Source of the DNA: Shimazuella kribbensis DSM 45090
Lineage (GTDB): Bacteria > Bacillota > Bacilli > Thermoactinomycetales > Thermoactinomycetaceae
Assembly: GCF_000428065.1 (NCBI RefSeq)
Contig: NZ_ATZF01000013.1
Location: 102,480-166,479 of the forward strand
DNA length: 64,000 nt
Direction of reading: 5' to 3'
Part shown: piece after piece, positions 15,560 through 23,376 of the stretch
Layout: each line of letters begins with the position of its first letter
Numbering within the stretch: position 1 is the first letter of the stretch
Translations under genes and position numbers: made by a program
The notes under the pieces: model-generated
The model's input: only the letters and a program-made list of their open reading frames with translations
Told to the model about the DNA's origin: nothing
The model's database searches: none

Positions 15560-15913
15560 TTATTTCTTTTCTTGAAATGGGTTGAGTAGAAGACAATTCT
15601 TGAAGAAATATAGGAATTACGCCATTTGTGGACAATGTTGTGTAATAGACAGAAACCGGAACATCAATGATAGGTAGCTAGCTTATGAGGCAGGGAACAC
15701 TTATATTCATTTTGCATTCAACCAAACATTGGCGTTAAGTCGACAGAAAAGAGATTAAGACTTCGCTTTCCTTGTCCAAGATGCAAATACACAAAAAAAT
15801 CGGCAGAAAGTTTGCAAATGGAGTTTTAGGAGAAGAAGAGGTTCAGTTAAGCAATCAATGTTTTGTATTGGTAATAAAGCATACCAAGAATTTAATAAAT
15901 GAGGATTAATTAA

Positions 15914-16186
15914 TATTACTATTTAGAAGATGACTATGGTTGGGAAGCATATCACAAACTGTGGTTTGAAATAAGTCATGGGGGAAAGATACTCGAAGAT
16001 TTTTTCCAGACTACTCTGCGGAGTGGATCTAATATTGTTGAAATAATCAGAAATATATCTGTAAAAGAGATGAGGTTTAAACAAAAAGACTCCAAGGTAA
16101 CTTGGTTTTTATCCTATTTTTCAAGTCAAAGTGGTGTTCAAGTGATGGTTTTAAATTCTAAAAAGGGCTTACGAGTCAGCCCTTAG
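15914..16186 (+). pseudogene. 90-codon open frame without a start codon; decayed gene of unknown family
   Basis: From the TAA at 15911 to TAG at 16184 the frame is open and codes for YYYLEDDYGWEAYHKLWFEI ... FFQTTLRSGSNIVEIIRNIS ... VQVMVLNSKKGLRVSP. It ends in a terminator, so it looks like the real 3' end of a gene, but no ATG, GTG or TTG is present near its beginning. A short frame just upstream (ATG 15781 to TAA 15909, ending VLVIKHTKNLINED) could be part of the same lost gene. The family is not recognised. The stretch 15580-15780 shows only scraps. Confidence 0.45.
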
Positions 16187-16190
16187 TTTT
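16163..16190 (+). terminator. Terminator overlapping the stop of the 15914 frame
   Basis: AAGGGCT (16163-16169) pairs with AGCCCTT (16178-16184), then AGTTTT. Confidence 0.55.
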
Positions 16191-16271
16191 GACTATTGCC
16201 TAGTTAAGTGTACCTGGGTTCCCTTTGCCACTACAAATAGTCGTTTATATGATGTTCCCTTAATTGCAGTT

Positions 16272-16301
16272 GTTGGGCGGCGATAATTCATACCGCCCAA
16301 C
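16272..16301 (-). terminator. Hairpin at the 3' end of the second G+C-rich cassette
   Basis: GTTGGGCGG (16272-16280) pairs perfectly with CCGCCCAAC (16293-16301). It lies 25 bases past the stop of the minus-strand gene and has no U-tract, like the hairpin at 13117. Confidence 0.6.
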
Positions 16302-16325
16302 ATCCGGCCCTGAGGGCATCAGCCG

Positions 16326-16745
16326 TCAGTCACGATCGATCCATACCCACAGGCCCGGCAGGGATCGGGTGATGACTCGGAAGACCGTGACGTTGACGGC
16401 CCCATGGTTCGCCTTGGTGGCGTACGCCATCTGGGTGAGGAACGCCTCGCCGTGGTCGTAGTTGGCCACGAACATCAGGTCGTCCATGAGACCGGAGAAC
16501 CAGTCGATGTCCCCGGCCGTGACGCAGGCGGCGTCGCTGACACCGAGATCGACCTGCTCGCAGCGCGTCAGCAGGCTGCTGTACAGGACACGGAAGTCGT
16601 TGGTCCAGAGTCCAGCCTTCGGGGCCAGCTCGACCAGGAGTTGTGCGACCAGTTCTGCCGCTCGGACATCGACGTTGTCATTGTCGTTGCCCCGCTGCAT
16701 CGCCGAGTTCAGCTTCTCGATTTCCTCGATGGTGACGACGGTCAT
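16326..16745 (-). CDS. Hypothetical protein, G+C-rich and foreign in composition
   Basis: 139 residues, acidic, soluble, no signal peptide. It opens MTVVTIEEIEKLNSAMQRGN, a leader-like helix, followed by DVRAAELVAQLLVELAPKAG, SSLLTRCEQVDLGVSDAACV and DWFSGLMDDLMFVANYDHGE. The ATG at 16745 follows GAGGAGAAAGTC; the upstream GTG at 16778 is less likely. Codon third positions are strongly G/C and match actinobacteria rather than this genome. I do not recognise a family. The palindrome at 16772-16789 lies just upstream. It is alone, flanked by terminators on both sides. Confidence 0.65.
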   Translation of the reverse strand: MTVVTIEEIEKLNSAMQRGNDNDNVDVRAAELVAQLLVELAPKAGLWTNDFRVLYSSLLTRCEQVDLGVSDAACVTAGDIDWFSGLMDDLMFVANYDHGEAFLTQMAYATKANHGAVNVTVFRVITRSLPGLWVWIDRD

Positions 16746-16771
16746 GACTTTCTCCTCAGGTCCGGTGTGGA

Positions 16772-16789
16772 GAGACACGTATGTGTCTC
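16772..16789. promoter_or_regulatory. Palindrome upstream of the G+C-rich hypothetical gene
   Basis: GAGACAC-GTAT-GTGTCTC, a perfect dyad 27 bp upstream of the start codon at 16745. It sits at the change from host-like to G+C-rich composition and could be an operator or a 5' mRNA hairpin. Confidence 0.5.
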
Positions 16790-16832
16790 ATTACCTATAA
16801 TTTATCATGGATTGCTAGATATGGAAAGCAAT

Positions 16833-16870
16833 AAAAAATGGCCATATAGCGAATCTATGGCCATTTTTTA
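16833..16870. terminator. Bidirectional terminator
   Basis: AAAAAATGGCCATA (16833-16846) pairs perfectly with TATGGCCATTTTTT (16856-16869). Confidence 0.8.
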
Positions 16871-16947
16871 TTTATTGGTCACAGTACTCGGATAGAAAAT
16901 GATACGAAAGGACTTAATGGGGATTTTTTTATGCCTTGAGAACCTAG

Positions 16948-16987
16948 AAAAAGCCTCCAAACATCTCGCCATGTTTGGAGGCTTTTT
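16948..16987 (-). terminator. Terminator of the glnQHMP-type operon
   Basis: AAAAAGCCTCCAAACAT pairs perfectly with ATGTTTGGAGGCTTTTT around a 6-base loop. It lies just past the last permease gene on the minus strand. Confidence 0.9.
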
Positions 16988-16996
16988 GTATATGAA

Positions 16997-17659
16997 TCAA
17001 TAAGAGAGTTTCTTCTCTAGTTTTCTACTTACGATCGATAGAGAATAGTTCACAATGAAGTACATAACAGCAATCGTCAAAAGCAAAGGAATGGTAGCAT
17101 TGAAGTTTTTGTTGTAGATGATCTGTGCATTGTGAGTCAGTTCAGGAAGACTGATCGCCACAGCAAGGGAAGTATCTTTGATCAACGATACAAATTGGCT
17201 GACCATCGGTGGGATGGTTCGTTTAAATCCTTGTGGCATGATGACATGCCATAACGTTTGGATATAACTGAGTCCTTGTGCACGTGCTGCTTCGGTCTGA
17301 CCGCGATCAACAGAGTTTAGACCACTTCTCACGATTTCTGCTATCAAGGAAGAAGTAAAGATGGTCATACTGACGATGACTGATGTGGTGATGGGTAGAT
17401 CAATATCTAATTGTTTTAATCCAAAATACCCAAAGAAGATGACAAGTAAGAATGGGATATTACGAATGGTTTCGATATAAAGAATAGCGAGATGAGATAG
17501 TACAGGTATTTTGGTATAACGCAAGATACCAAGAATCGTTCCAAATACAAAACTAAAAACAATAGCAAGAAATGCAACTTCTAATGTAACGAGCAAACCA
17601 TCCAATAAAAAGAGTAAATGTGGTTTGGTAAAGACAGCTTGGAAATCCATACTACTCAC
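16997..17659 (-). CDS. glnP: Polar amino-acid ABC transporter permease, GlnP-type
   Basis: 220 residues with five membrane segments of the His/Glu/Gln permease family. It has ETIRNIPFLLVIFFGYFG and the cytoplasmic coupling motif EAARAQGLSYIQTLWHVIMP (EAA loop). It forms a heterodimer with the preceding permease. The order ATPase, binding protein, permease, permease is that of glnQHMP in Bacillus. The start is ATG at 17659, 3 bp after the previous stop, with a ribosome site in the spacer (AGGAGGTGAGTAGT). The amino-acid specificity is not proven by sequence. Confidence 0.85.
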   Translation of the reverse strand: MSSMDFQAVFTKPHLLFLLDGLLVTLEVAFLAIVFSFVFGTILGILRYTKIPVLSHLAILYIETIRNIPFLLVIFFGYFGLKQLDIDLPITTSVIVSMTIFTSSLIAEIVRSGLNSVDRGQTEAARAQGLSYIQTLWHVIMPQGFKRTIPPMVSQFVSLIKDTSLAVAISLPELTHNAQIIYNKNFNATIPLLLTIAVMYFIVNYSLSIVSRKLEKKLSY

Positions 17660-17662
17660 CTC

Positions 17663-18316
17663 CTATCGGGAACCTTGTTTGGCCCAGCGTCTCTCTATAA
17701 AGTTCACTGCTAAGCTAAGCGGAATGGTAAGCAAGAGATAAAGACCAGCAACGAAAATATAGATTGGGATAACATCATAATCAACTGCTGCTTCATCTGC
17801 TGCATACATAATATCTCCACCAGCAATCAGTGCAAGAATCGAAGAGTTCTTCACTAGATTGATAAATTGATTTCCTAGTGGCGGGACAATGATTTTGAAC
17901 GCTTGAGGGAGAATAACATGCCACATGGTCTGGATATAATTAAGTCCAGATGAACGAGCTGCCTCCATTTGACCTTTGTTAACAGATTGAATTCCAGCAC
18001 GTACTGCTTCTGCTATAAAGGAGCTAGTGTAGATCGCTAGACCCAAGGAAGCGACCATAAACTTGGATAAATCTATTCCCAAACTAGGTAAACCAAAGTA
18101 AAAGAAGAAGATTTGGATGACTAAAGGAGTATTACGGAAAAATTCGACATATGCAGTCCCAAACCACTCCAATGGTTTCACTCTGGAGATACGGAAAATA
18201 GCGATGATAACGCCTAGTATCAAGCTTAATATCAAGGCTACGACACTAACTTCAATCGTGGTCACAAATCCATGAATGAAACTATCTTTGTATACATCCA
18301 AGAAGCTAAAATCCAT
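17663..18316 (-). CDS. glnM: Polar amino-acid ABC transporter permease, GlnM-type
   Basis: 217 residues, five membrane segments, with VEFFRNTPLVIQIFFFYFGL and EAA loop MEAARSSGLNYIQTMWHVIL. It is a homologue of the downstream permease with which it should dimerise in the membrane. ATG 18316 follows AAAGGAGTGG. It is separated from the binding-protein gene by a 120 bp gap holding a terminator-like hairpin, so it may be expressed at a lower level than the binding protein. Confidence 0.85.
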   Translation of the reverse strand: MDFSFLDVYKDSFIHGFVTTIEVSVVALILSLILGVIIAIFRISRVKPLEWFGTAYVEFFRNTPLVIQIFFFYFGLPSLGIDLSKFMVASLGLAIYTSSFIAEAVRAGIQSVNKGQMEAARSSGLNYIQTMWHVILPQAFKIIVPPLGNQFINLVKNSSILALIAGGDIMYAADEAAVDYDVIPIYIFVAGLYLLLTIPLSLAVNFIERRWAKQGSR

Positions 18317-18392
18317 CAGACCACTCCTTTCTTTTCGAAAAGTAAAAGGAAAATTGCTTGTTATTCGCTGATTTAGCGTTTATCTCATGTCG

Positions 18393-18425
18393 ATGAAAAA
18401 AGATGGGCTTCGAACACCCATCTTT
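18393..18425 (-). terminator. Internal hairpin terminator after the binding-protein gene
   Basis: Read on the minus strand, AAAGATGGG pairs with CCCATCTTT and is followed by TTTTTTC. It lies between glnH and glnM and could give partial termination, leaving more binding protein than permease. Confidence 0.7.
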
Positions 18426-18439
18426 ATGCGACATCCAGA

Positions 18440-19279
18440 TTAGTTGGTTTGCAAGACGGAATCAGTAGGTAACTCTTTTGCTGGCTCTTTTTTAAACCAT
18501 TTTTTATAAAGGGTTGCATATTGTCCGTTGTCCCAAATTTCTTTAATGAATGCATTGAGTTCTTTTTGTAATTCGGAGTTTCCTTTTTTCACTGCGATAC
18601 CATATGGTTCTTTCGTGAATTGTCCGCCAACAAGTTTTAAGTCTGGATTTTGTTGTTGCATACCCATCAAGATACTATCATCTGTGGTAACAGCTTCTAC
18701 TTTTCCAGATTTGAGGGCAGTCAAGGAATCTGCATAGTTTTCATATTCTTCCAAGATAGCTTCTGGAGCCATTTTTTTCATGTTTTTCGCACTGGTAGAA
18801 CCTTTGGAAGTAGATACTTTTCTTCCTTTTAGATCTTTGATTGATTGGATTGTGCTATCATTTTTTACAAGCAGAGATTGTCCAGCTAAGAAGTAGATGT
18901 TGGAGAAATCTACTTGCTTTTTACGTTCTTCTGATACGGTCATAGTAGCTGCGATTAAGTCAATGTCACCAGCATCCAAAAGTTTGATTCTTGTTTTGGA
19001 AGTTACTTCCTTGAATTCCACTTTATTTTCATCACCAAGTAGTTTCTTGGCAAATGCTTTCATCAAATCTACTTCGAACCCTTTAATTTGTTGATCTGCT
19101 GGGTCTTTGTATCCAAATAAATAAGTATCGAATTTTACACCAGCAACTAATTTGCCGCGTTTTTTTATATTTTCGATGGAGCTACCATCAGTTGAATTTT
19201 CGCTATTGGACGTACAAGCAGTGATAACCATCACCATCATAATTAAGAGAAGACTTACAACCCATTTATTAAAACGCAT
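18440..19279 (-). CDS. glnH: Polar amino-acid ABC transporter binding lipoprotein, GlnH-type
   Basis: 279 residues. The lipoprotein signal is MRFNKWVVSLLLIMMVMVIT then A-C (lipobox), followed by a Ser/Asn-rich linker. The type-II binding fold carries KKRGKLVAGVKFDTYLFGYK, GFEVDLMKAFAKKLLG, DLIAATMTVSEERKKQVDFS and the C-lobe GKVEAVTTDD and KEPYGIAVKKGN. Cell-surface receptor for a polar amino acid such as glutamine or glutamate. ATG 19279 is chosen over 19318 because AAGGAGGATACAC lies just upstream of it. Confidence 0.85.
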   Translation of the reverse strand: MRFNKWVVSLLLIMMVMVITACTSNSENSTDGSSIENIKKRGKLVAGVKFDTYLFGYKDPADQQIKGFEVDLMKAFAKKLLGDENKVEFKEVTSKTRIKLLDAGDIDLIAATMTVSEERKKQVDFSNIYFLAGQSLLVKNDSTIQSIKDLKGRKVSTSKGSTSAKNMKKMAPEAILEEYENYADSLTALKSGKVEAVTTDDSILMGMQQQNPDLKLVGGQFTKEPYGIAVKKGNSELQKELNAFIKEIWDNGQYATLYKKWFKKEPAKELPTDSVLQTN

Positions 19280-19321
19280 GTGTATCCTCCTTAGATGTGA
19301 AAAACAGAATGAATGCAATAG

Positions 19322-19335
19322 AGTAAGCGCTTACT
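19322..19335. promoter_or_regulatory. cre-like palindrome between glnQ and glnH
   Basis: AGTAAGCGCTTACT, a perfect palindrome close to the catabolite-responsive element. The CcpA assignment is tentative. Confidence 0.35.
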
Positions 19336-19357
19336 ATATGGATGAACAATATAGATA

Positions 19358-20086
19358 CTAGTGCTTTAAGATACGACTTAAGAATTGTTTGGTACGTTCG
19401 TTTTTTGGATTTTCAAAGAAGTCACTTGGTTTTGTCATTTCCAATATTTTGCCTTCGTCCATGAAAATAACTCGGTCTGCTACTTCTCGTGCGAAGCCCA
19501 TTTCATGCGTCACAACAACCATCGTCATTCCCTCTTTGGCTAAATCACGCATGACATCAAGTACTTCACCAATCATTTCTGGATCTAATGCTGATGTTGG
19601 TTCGTCAAACAACATGATTTTGGGCTTCATCGCAAGTCCTCTTGCAATAGCTACACGTTGTTGTTGCCCGCCAGATAATTGTGAAGGATAGGATGTTGCC
19701 TTTTCGGGAATCCCTACTTTGGTTAAGTACTGCATCGCAGTTTTTTCGGCTTCCTTTTTCCCTATTTGACGTACACGGGTAGGAGCTAGTGTAATATTAT
19801 CTAGCACAGTTTTGTGAGGATAGAGATTGAAATGTTGGAATACCATCCCAATTTCTTGTCGTAGTTTATTAAGGTCGGTTTTTTTATCGTTCACTTTGAA
19901 TCCGTTGACAGATAATTCACCATCTGAAATCGCTTCCAAATGATTAATACAACGGAGCAAAGTACTTTTACCAGATCCACTAGGCCCGAGAATGACCACT
20001 ACTTCGCCAGTGTTAATTTCCAGATTAATGTCTTTTAATACTTGGAAATCTCCATACCATTTGTTTACTTCAGAGAATTGTATGAT
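19358..20086 (-). CDS. glnQ: Polar amino-acid ABC transporter ATPase, GlnQ-type, without a canonical start codon
   Basis: Walker [11 protein letters not shown]-loop [11 protein letters not shown], signature LSGGQQQR, Walker [14 protein letters not shown], switch VTHEMGF. The normal N-terminus [20 protein letters not shown] is present upstream of the first GTG (19999), which itself would cut off half of the Walker A subdomain. No ATG, GTG or TTG is in frame there. GGAGG (near 20100) is followed after ten bases by ATC at 20084-20086, the position where family members have Met. So either AUC is the start, or one A is missing in the AAAA run that would link GTG-AAG-GCA to this frame. First gene of the glnQHMP-type operon. 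Confidence 0.8.
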   Translation of the reverse strand: MIQFSEVNKWYGDFQVLKDINLEINTGEVVVILGPSGSGKSTLLRCINHLEAISDGELSVNGFKVNDKKTDLNKLRQEIGMVFQHFNLYPHKTVLDNITLAPTRVRQIGKKEAEKTAMQYLTKVGIPEKATSYPSQLSGGQQQRVAIARGLAMKPKIMLFDEPTSALDPEMIGEVLDVMRDLAKEGMTMVVVTHEMGFAREVADRVIFMDEGKILEMTKPSDFFENPKNERTKQFLSRILKH

Positions 20087-20563
20087 TTTGCCTTCACCTC
20101 CAAAAACAGCTTAAAAACACCGACAAAAAATATAATATTATTTATCGGATACATAAAATATACATTTTATGAGAATGTCAGTCAAGTGAAACGAGATACA
20201 AAAGACGATGAATATAATAAAATTATACATATATATTTATATTTTATAGTTTTTATGTATAGAAAAAATCCAAAAGAATCCCGGAAATAATGGTGAAATG
20301 GAGGGATGGAAAGTGAACTTGGTAAGGAAATAAATACTAGGAACATTTTTAAAAACGATGAGCGGGAGAATGATTGTAAATGGAAGTGGAAAGAAGCGAA
20401 GCGATAGATTTACCAAACAAAGAGTGTTATGAAGAAGCACAGGCTATTTGATTCGACTGACCCGAAATAAGTGTCGACCTATAAAAGAATACTCCCTGTA
20501 AATTATTCACTATTCAGATAAATTACGCAAAAGTTGATATTGATTTCTTGCTTAAAATGTATA
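20087..20563. other. A+T-rich intergenic stretch, nothing recognised
   Basis: It should hold the promoter of the minus-strand glnQHMP operon; several TATAAT-like sequences are present between 20120 and 20260 but none can be singled out. No convincing gene, RNA or repeat is seen. Confidence 0.4.
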
Positions 20564-20592
20564 AAAGGGGGGCAATGATGGCCCCTTATTTA
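20564..20592 (-). terminator. Terminator of the methyltransferase gene
   Basis: On the minus strand AAGGGG pairs with CCCCTT around a CCATCATTGCC loop, followed by TTTAT. It overlaps the stop codon. Confidence 0.6.
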
Positions 20593-21449
20593 GATATCGT
20601 ATTGGCCGAAACGATCGCTAAACCTTGAGCAATTGTTCGATGCGAATTGGCACCAGTAAGGTATCGTTGTTTTAGTTCATAAGAAGAAGCATTTTGAATG
20701 TTTTCAAATCCTCGATCTTTTAGAAATAACTCGATCTTCCCTTCTTCCACTCCAAAAAGATAATTTTCTCCTGTAATTTTTGCCGTTCGGTGCATGTTTC
20801 TAACGTCTGTTCTATTTGTATCTTCTAGTGTTTCTTTGTAGTAGTAATCGAAAATAACAGCACTTCCTGGTGGAGCATGTTTGGTCATGAAAGATAATGT
20901 ATTTTCGATACCTTCAGGTTTTAAATAAACCGTTACTCCTTGCCATATAAAGAGAGTCTTTGATTCTTTTTGATAGCCATTGCGAAATAATTGTTCAGCC
21001 AGAATTTGGGTATCAAAATCAACAGGCACAAAGGTGACATGATCTGGTAGAGGATGAATGACTTTCCTAAGTTTTTTTCGTTTCATCATTTGGGTAGCTG
21101 GATGATCTACTTCGAATACTTTTGTTTTTTCTATTCCTTTTATCCGATAAGCACGAGTATCGTATCCAGCACCTAAAATAACGATTTGCTCCAATCCTTC
21201 TTTGAGACAATGGATAAGATAATCATCGATATATCTTTCCCGAGCAGTGATAAAAGCAAAAGCTCCTTTTCCTATTTTTTCATATAGTCCAGTAGAAACA
21301 ATCCATTTGCTTATAAAGTAGGAAAGAGGATGAACAAAAGAACGCGCAAAAGGATCATAGGAAATGCGTTGTGCTTCAGGTTTGCTTGCTTCAATGGCTC
21401 TTATTAAAGCTATTCCTTCAGCTGTTTTACTCGGTTTTCCCTTTTTCAT
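20586..21449 (-). CDS. Class I SAM-dependent methyltransferase (LCMT/TIGR00027-like)
   Basis: 287 residues. The N-terminus KTAEGIALIRAIEAS and ISYDPFARSFV are typical of the leucine-carboxyl-methyltransferase-like family. Motif I is EQIVILGAGYDTRAYRI, followed by KVFEVDHPATQ with the acidic ribose ligand, and FIWQGVTVYLKPEGIENTLS. The acceptor is unknown; members act on small molecules, often in secondary metabolism. ATG 21449 follows GAGGAGTGATCGAT and replaces the longer 21521 start. Monocistronic. Two TTGACC-type dyads lie upstream. Confidence 0.8.
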   Translation of the reverse strand: MKKGKPSKTAEGIALIRAIEASKPEAQRISYDPFARSFVHPLSYFISKWIVSTGLYEKIGKGAFAFITARERYIDDYLIHCLKEGLEQIVILGAGYDTRAYRIKGIEKTKVFEVDHPATQMMKRKKLRKVIHPLPDHVTFVPVDFDTQILAEQLFRNGYQKESKTLFIWQGVTVYLKPEGIENTLSFMTKHAPPGSAVIFDYYYKETLEDTNRTDVRNMHRTAKITGENYLFGVEEGKIELFLKDRGFENIQNASSYELKQRYLTGANSHRTIAQGLAIVSANTISK

Positions 21450-21504
21450 ATCGATCACTCCTCTTTTCTGAATCCACCAAAGAGATTTGTTGGAACGGAG
21501 TGTG

Positions 21505-21565
21505 ATTGACTTAGTGGTCAATGATTGGATATGTTTATTTTATCTGAATTTGACCATGCGGTCAA
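21505..21565. promoter_or_regulatory. Two TTGAC/GTCAA dyads upstream of the methyltransferase
   Basis: ATTGAC-N6-GTCAAT at 21505-21522 and TTGACC-ATGC-GGTCAA at 21550-21565. They are shaped like TetR-family operators, but no TetR gene is adjacent; the nearest regulator is HxlR (21593). Confidence 0.5.
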
Positions 21566-21592
21566 TAGATCCGCAAAATAAAAAGAACCACC

Positions 21593-21925
21593 TTATGAGG
21601 CTGGTTCTCTTATTTCTTGCTTGTTGTGATTTTCTCCCCAAGCACACATTACTTCTGCTACTGGCAAGAGTGTTTTTCCATAGTCACTTAACGAATATTC
21701 TACTTTTGGTGGAACAGTTGGGTAGATCTTTCTTTCGATGATCCCTTCTTGTTCCAAGTTTCGTAGATGTTGCGTGAGCATTTTTTGAGAGGCATTGGGG
21801 ATAAGTTTCTCCAAGTCACTAAAGCGTTTGGTTGAATCGATGAGATGCCATAAAATTTGCGGTTTCCATTTACCACCCAATACATGAATAATGGTTTCAA
21901 TCGGGCATTGGCGTTGATGAATCAT
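21593..21925 (-). CDS. HxlR-family regulator (copy A of a duplicated module)
   Basis: 110 residues with CPIETIIHVLGGKWKPQILW, KRFSDLEKLIPNASQKMLTQ (recognition helix) and PPKVEYSLSDYGKTLLPVAE. It has the conserved cysteine near the N-terminus (residue 6) used as a redox sensor in some members. ATG 21925 follows AAGGGATTG with the same spacing as in its paralogue at 22368. It is divergent from a DUF4267 pseudogene, across the dyad at 21943-21971. Confidence 0.85.
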   Translation of the reverse strand: MIHQRQCPIETIIHVLGGKWKPQILWHLIDSTKRFSDLEKLIPNASQKMLTQHLRNLEQEGIIERKIYPTVPPKVEYSLSDYGKTLLPVAEVMCAWGENHNKQEIREPAS

Positions 21926-21942
21926 TGCTATATCAATCCCTT

Positions 21943-21971
21943 ACTTTTAAGTTCGTACCTTACTTAAAAGT
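21943..21971. promoter_or_regulatory. HxlR operator candidate, copy A
   Basis: ACTTTTAAG-N11-CTTAAAAGT, a perfect dyad in the divergent region. The same dyad with the same 11 bp centre recurs at 22719-22747. Confidence 0.65.
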
Positions 21972-22046
21972 GCGTTCTTATCAGAATATTATTATCAATG
22001 TACAATAAAGTCAATCAAAAAGAAAAGGGAAAAAGGAGATGTACAA

Positions 22047-22200
22047 ATGAATAATACGTATTGGGGACCGAAGTCATTGTCGTTTTGATTGGTAGGTTTG
22101 ATAACACTCATGATGCTTTTTATAGGGGTAAGAAGTTTTATTCAACCAGAGGCTGCAATCGAAGGTTTTGGGATACCAAGGGAGCAGTCGAACAGGAAAC
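22047..22200 (+). pseudogene. DUF4267-family protein, decayed copy
   Basis: The start region reads MNNTYWGPKSLSF followed by TGA where the intact copies at 22822 and 24419 have TGG. After the stop the frame continues LVGLITLMMLFIGVRSFIQP and EAAIEGFGIP, clearly homologous, and then the match is lost around 22180. It has the same AAAGGAGAT ribosome site and upstream sequence as the intact copies. A nonsense mutation plus a 3' deletion inactivates it. Confidence 0.75.
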
Positions 22201-22367
22201 TGGAATAAGCGTTACTGGCAATAAAAAAGGAACATTGATAGTAAAATCACTGTTCTAGTGCTGTATCAGACTGCGTAGTTTTCTTTTCGCAACCTCATCA
22301 GGCAAAGTAAAAGAGTATCTGTCTGGGCGACATCATCCAACTCAGACGGGTATGAACCCATTTAGTT

Positions 22368-22700
22368 TTAAGAGGCTGGTTCTTCCGGTTTTCGCTCAAT
22401 ATGATTTTGTCCCCAAATAGACATCACTTCTAAGACAGGTATGAATGTTTTTCCATAATCACTAAGAGCGTATTCCACTTTCGGGGGAACAACAGGGTGT
22501 ATGGTTCGTTCAATCACACCTTCTCTTTCCAAATCACGTAAGTGTTGTGTGAGCATTTTTTGGGAGACAGCTGGAATGAGCTTTTCCAAATCACTAAATC
22601 GTTTGGTTGATTCGATCAGGTGCCGGCAGATCCTTGGTTTCCATTTGCCACCTAGCACATGAATCACTGTTTCTATTGGACATTCAGAAGTATTAATCAT
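22368..22700 (-). CDS. HxlR-family regulator (copy B)
   Basis: 110 residues, closely similar to the gene at 21593: CPIETVIHVLGGKWKPRICR, KRFSDLEKLIPAVSQKMLTQ and PPKVEYALSDYGKTFIPVLE. The cysteine near the N-terminus is kept. I choose ATG 22700 because it aligns with the start of copy A; TTG 22712 and ATG 22709 sit too near the AAGGGG ribosome site. Divergent from the intact DUF4267 gene at 22822, which it probably controls through the dyad at 22719. Confidence 0.85.
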   Translation of the reverse strand: MINTSECPIETVIHVLGGKWKPRICRHLIESTKRFSDLEKLIPAVSQKMLTQHLRDLEREGVIERTIHPVVPPKVEYALSDYGKTFIPVLEVMSIWGQNHIERKPEEPAS

Positions 22701-22718
22701 TAGGTTCATCAACCCCTT

Positions 22719-22747
22719 ACTTTTAAGTTAGTGCATTACTAAAAAGT
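22719..22747. promoter_or_regulatory. HxlR operator candidate, copy B
   Basis: ACTTTTAAG-N11-CTAAAAAGT, one mismatch from the dyad at 21943-21971, in the equivalent position between divergent genes. Confidence 0.65.
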
Positions 22748-22781
22748 GCGTTCTTAACAGAATTCTATGATTGGTTTAGTA

Positions 22782-23239
22782 TGAAGTCAATCAAAGAAAA
22801 TAGAAAAAGGAGATCAATAAAATGAGTCCATCCTATTGGGGGCCAAAGTCTGTAACGTTTTGGCTGGTAGGTGTTGTTACAATATTGATGTTGTATGTAG
22901 GAGTAAACGGGTTTCTGAATCCAGAAGCCGCAATACAAGGTTTTGGTCTACCATTGAAAGATGTTGCTGACAAACCGATTGTTTGGGTTAAAGCAGATCG
23001 GGATTTATTCATCGGAGTATTTATGCTAGCTTTAATGGTGCTTCGGATGAGAAAAGCATCCTTGGTATTTTTATTGGCTACAACAGGTTCGCCTATATTC
23101 GATGCGATTATAGTATTGCAAAATGCAGTAGATAAAACGCCAGCATGGATTCATATCGTAACAGTAGTATACATGTTGATCGTGAGTTGGATGTTGTACC
23201 AACAAGAGAAAAAAGCAAATATTTCATAACTCTACTTGA
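22782..23239 (+). repeat. Direct repeat unit 1 (DUF4267 gene and its leader)
   Basis: Near-identical at the DNA level to 24378-24836. Similarity begins at TCAATCAAAGAAAATAG and ends after AACTCTACTTGAG. The two units flank the dehydrogenase gene. Confidence 0.85.
22822..23229 (+). CDS. DUF4267-family small membrane protein, copy 1
   Basis: 135 residues with four hydrophobic segments; core motifs FLNPEAAIQGFGLPLKDVAD, KADRDLFIGVFMLALMVLRM and ATTGSPIFDAIIVLQN. Function unknown; such DUF4267 proteins occur beside HxlR or TetR regulators. ATG 22822 follows AAAAAGGAGATC. It differs from the copy at 24419 by five residues by my reading. Divergent HxlR gene at 22700. Confidence 0.8.
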   Translation: MSPSYWGPKSVTFWLVGVVTILMLYVGVNGFLNPEAAIQGFGLPLKDVADKPIVWVKADRDLFIGVFMLALMVLRMRKASLVFLLATTGSPIFDAIIVLQNAVDKTPAWIHIVTVVYMLIVSWMLYQQEKKANIS

Positions 23240-23376
23240 GAGACTAAAACCTCCGACTTTAGTTGGAAAGCTTCCAGCACGTTGAAAATCGAATGGATAA
23301 AAACGGAATGGATTACCCGTATAGAGCAAGAAAAAACACTATTAAAAATTTTAAGTAAAGAAAGGATCTGATTTAA

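Noticed and set aside
16404..16895. Plus-strand 163-codon frame opposite the G+C-rich hypothetical gene
   Set aside because: Shadow of the minus-strand gene; no ribosome site, and it runs on into A+T-rich DNA across a terminator.
20042..20290. Plus-strand 82-codon frame over the start of glnQ
   Set aside because: Antisense to the ATPase N-terminus, no ribosome site, and A+T-rich low-complexity tail.
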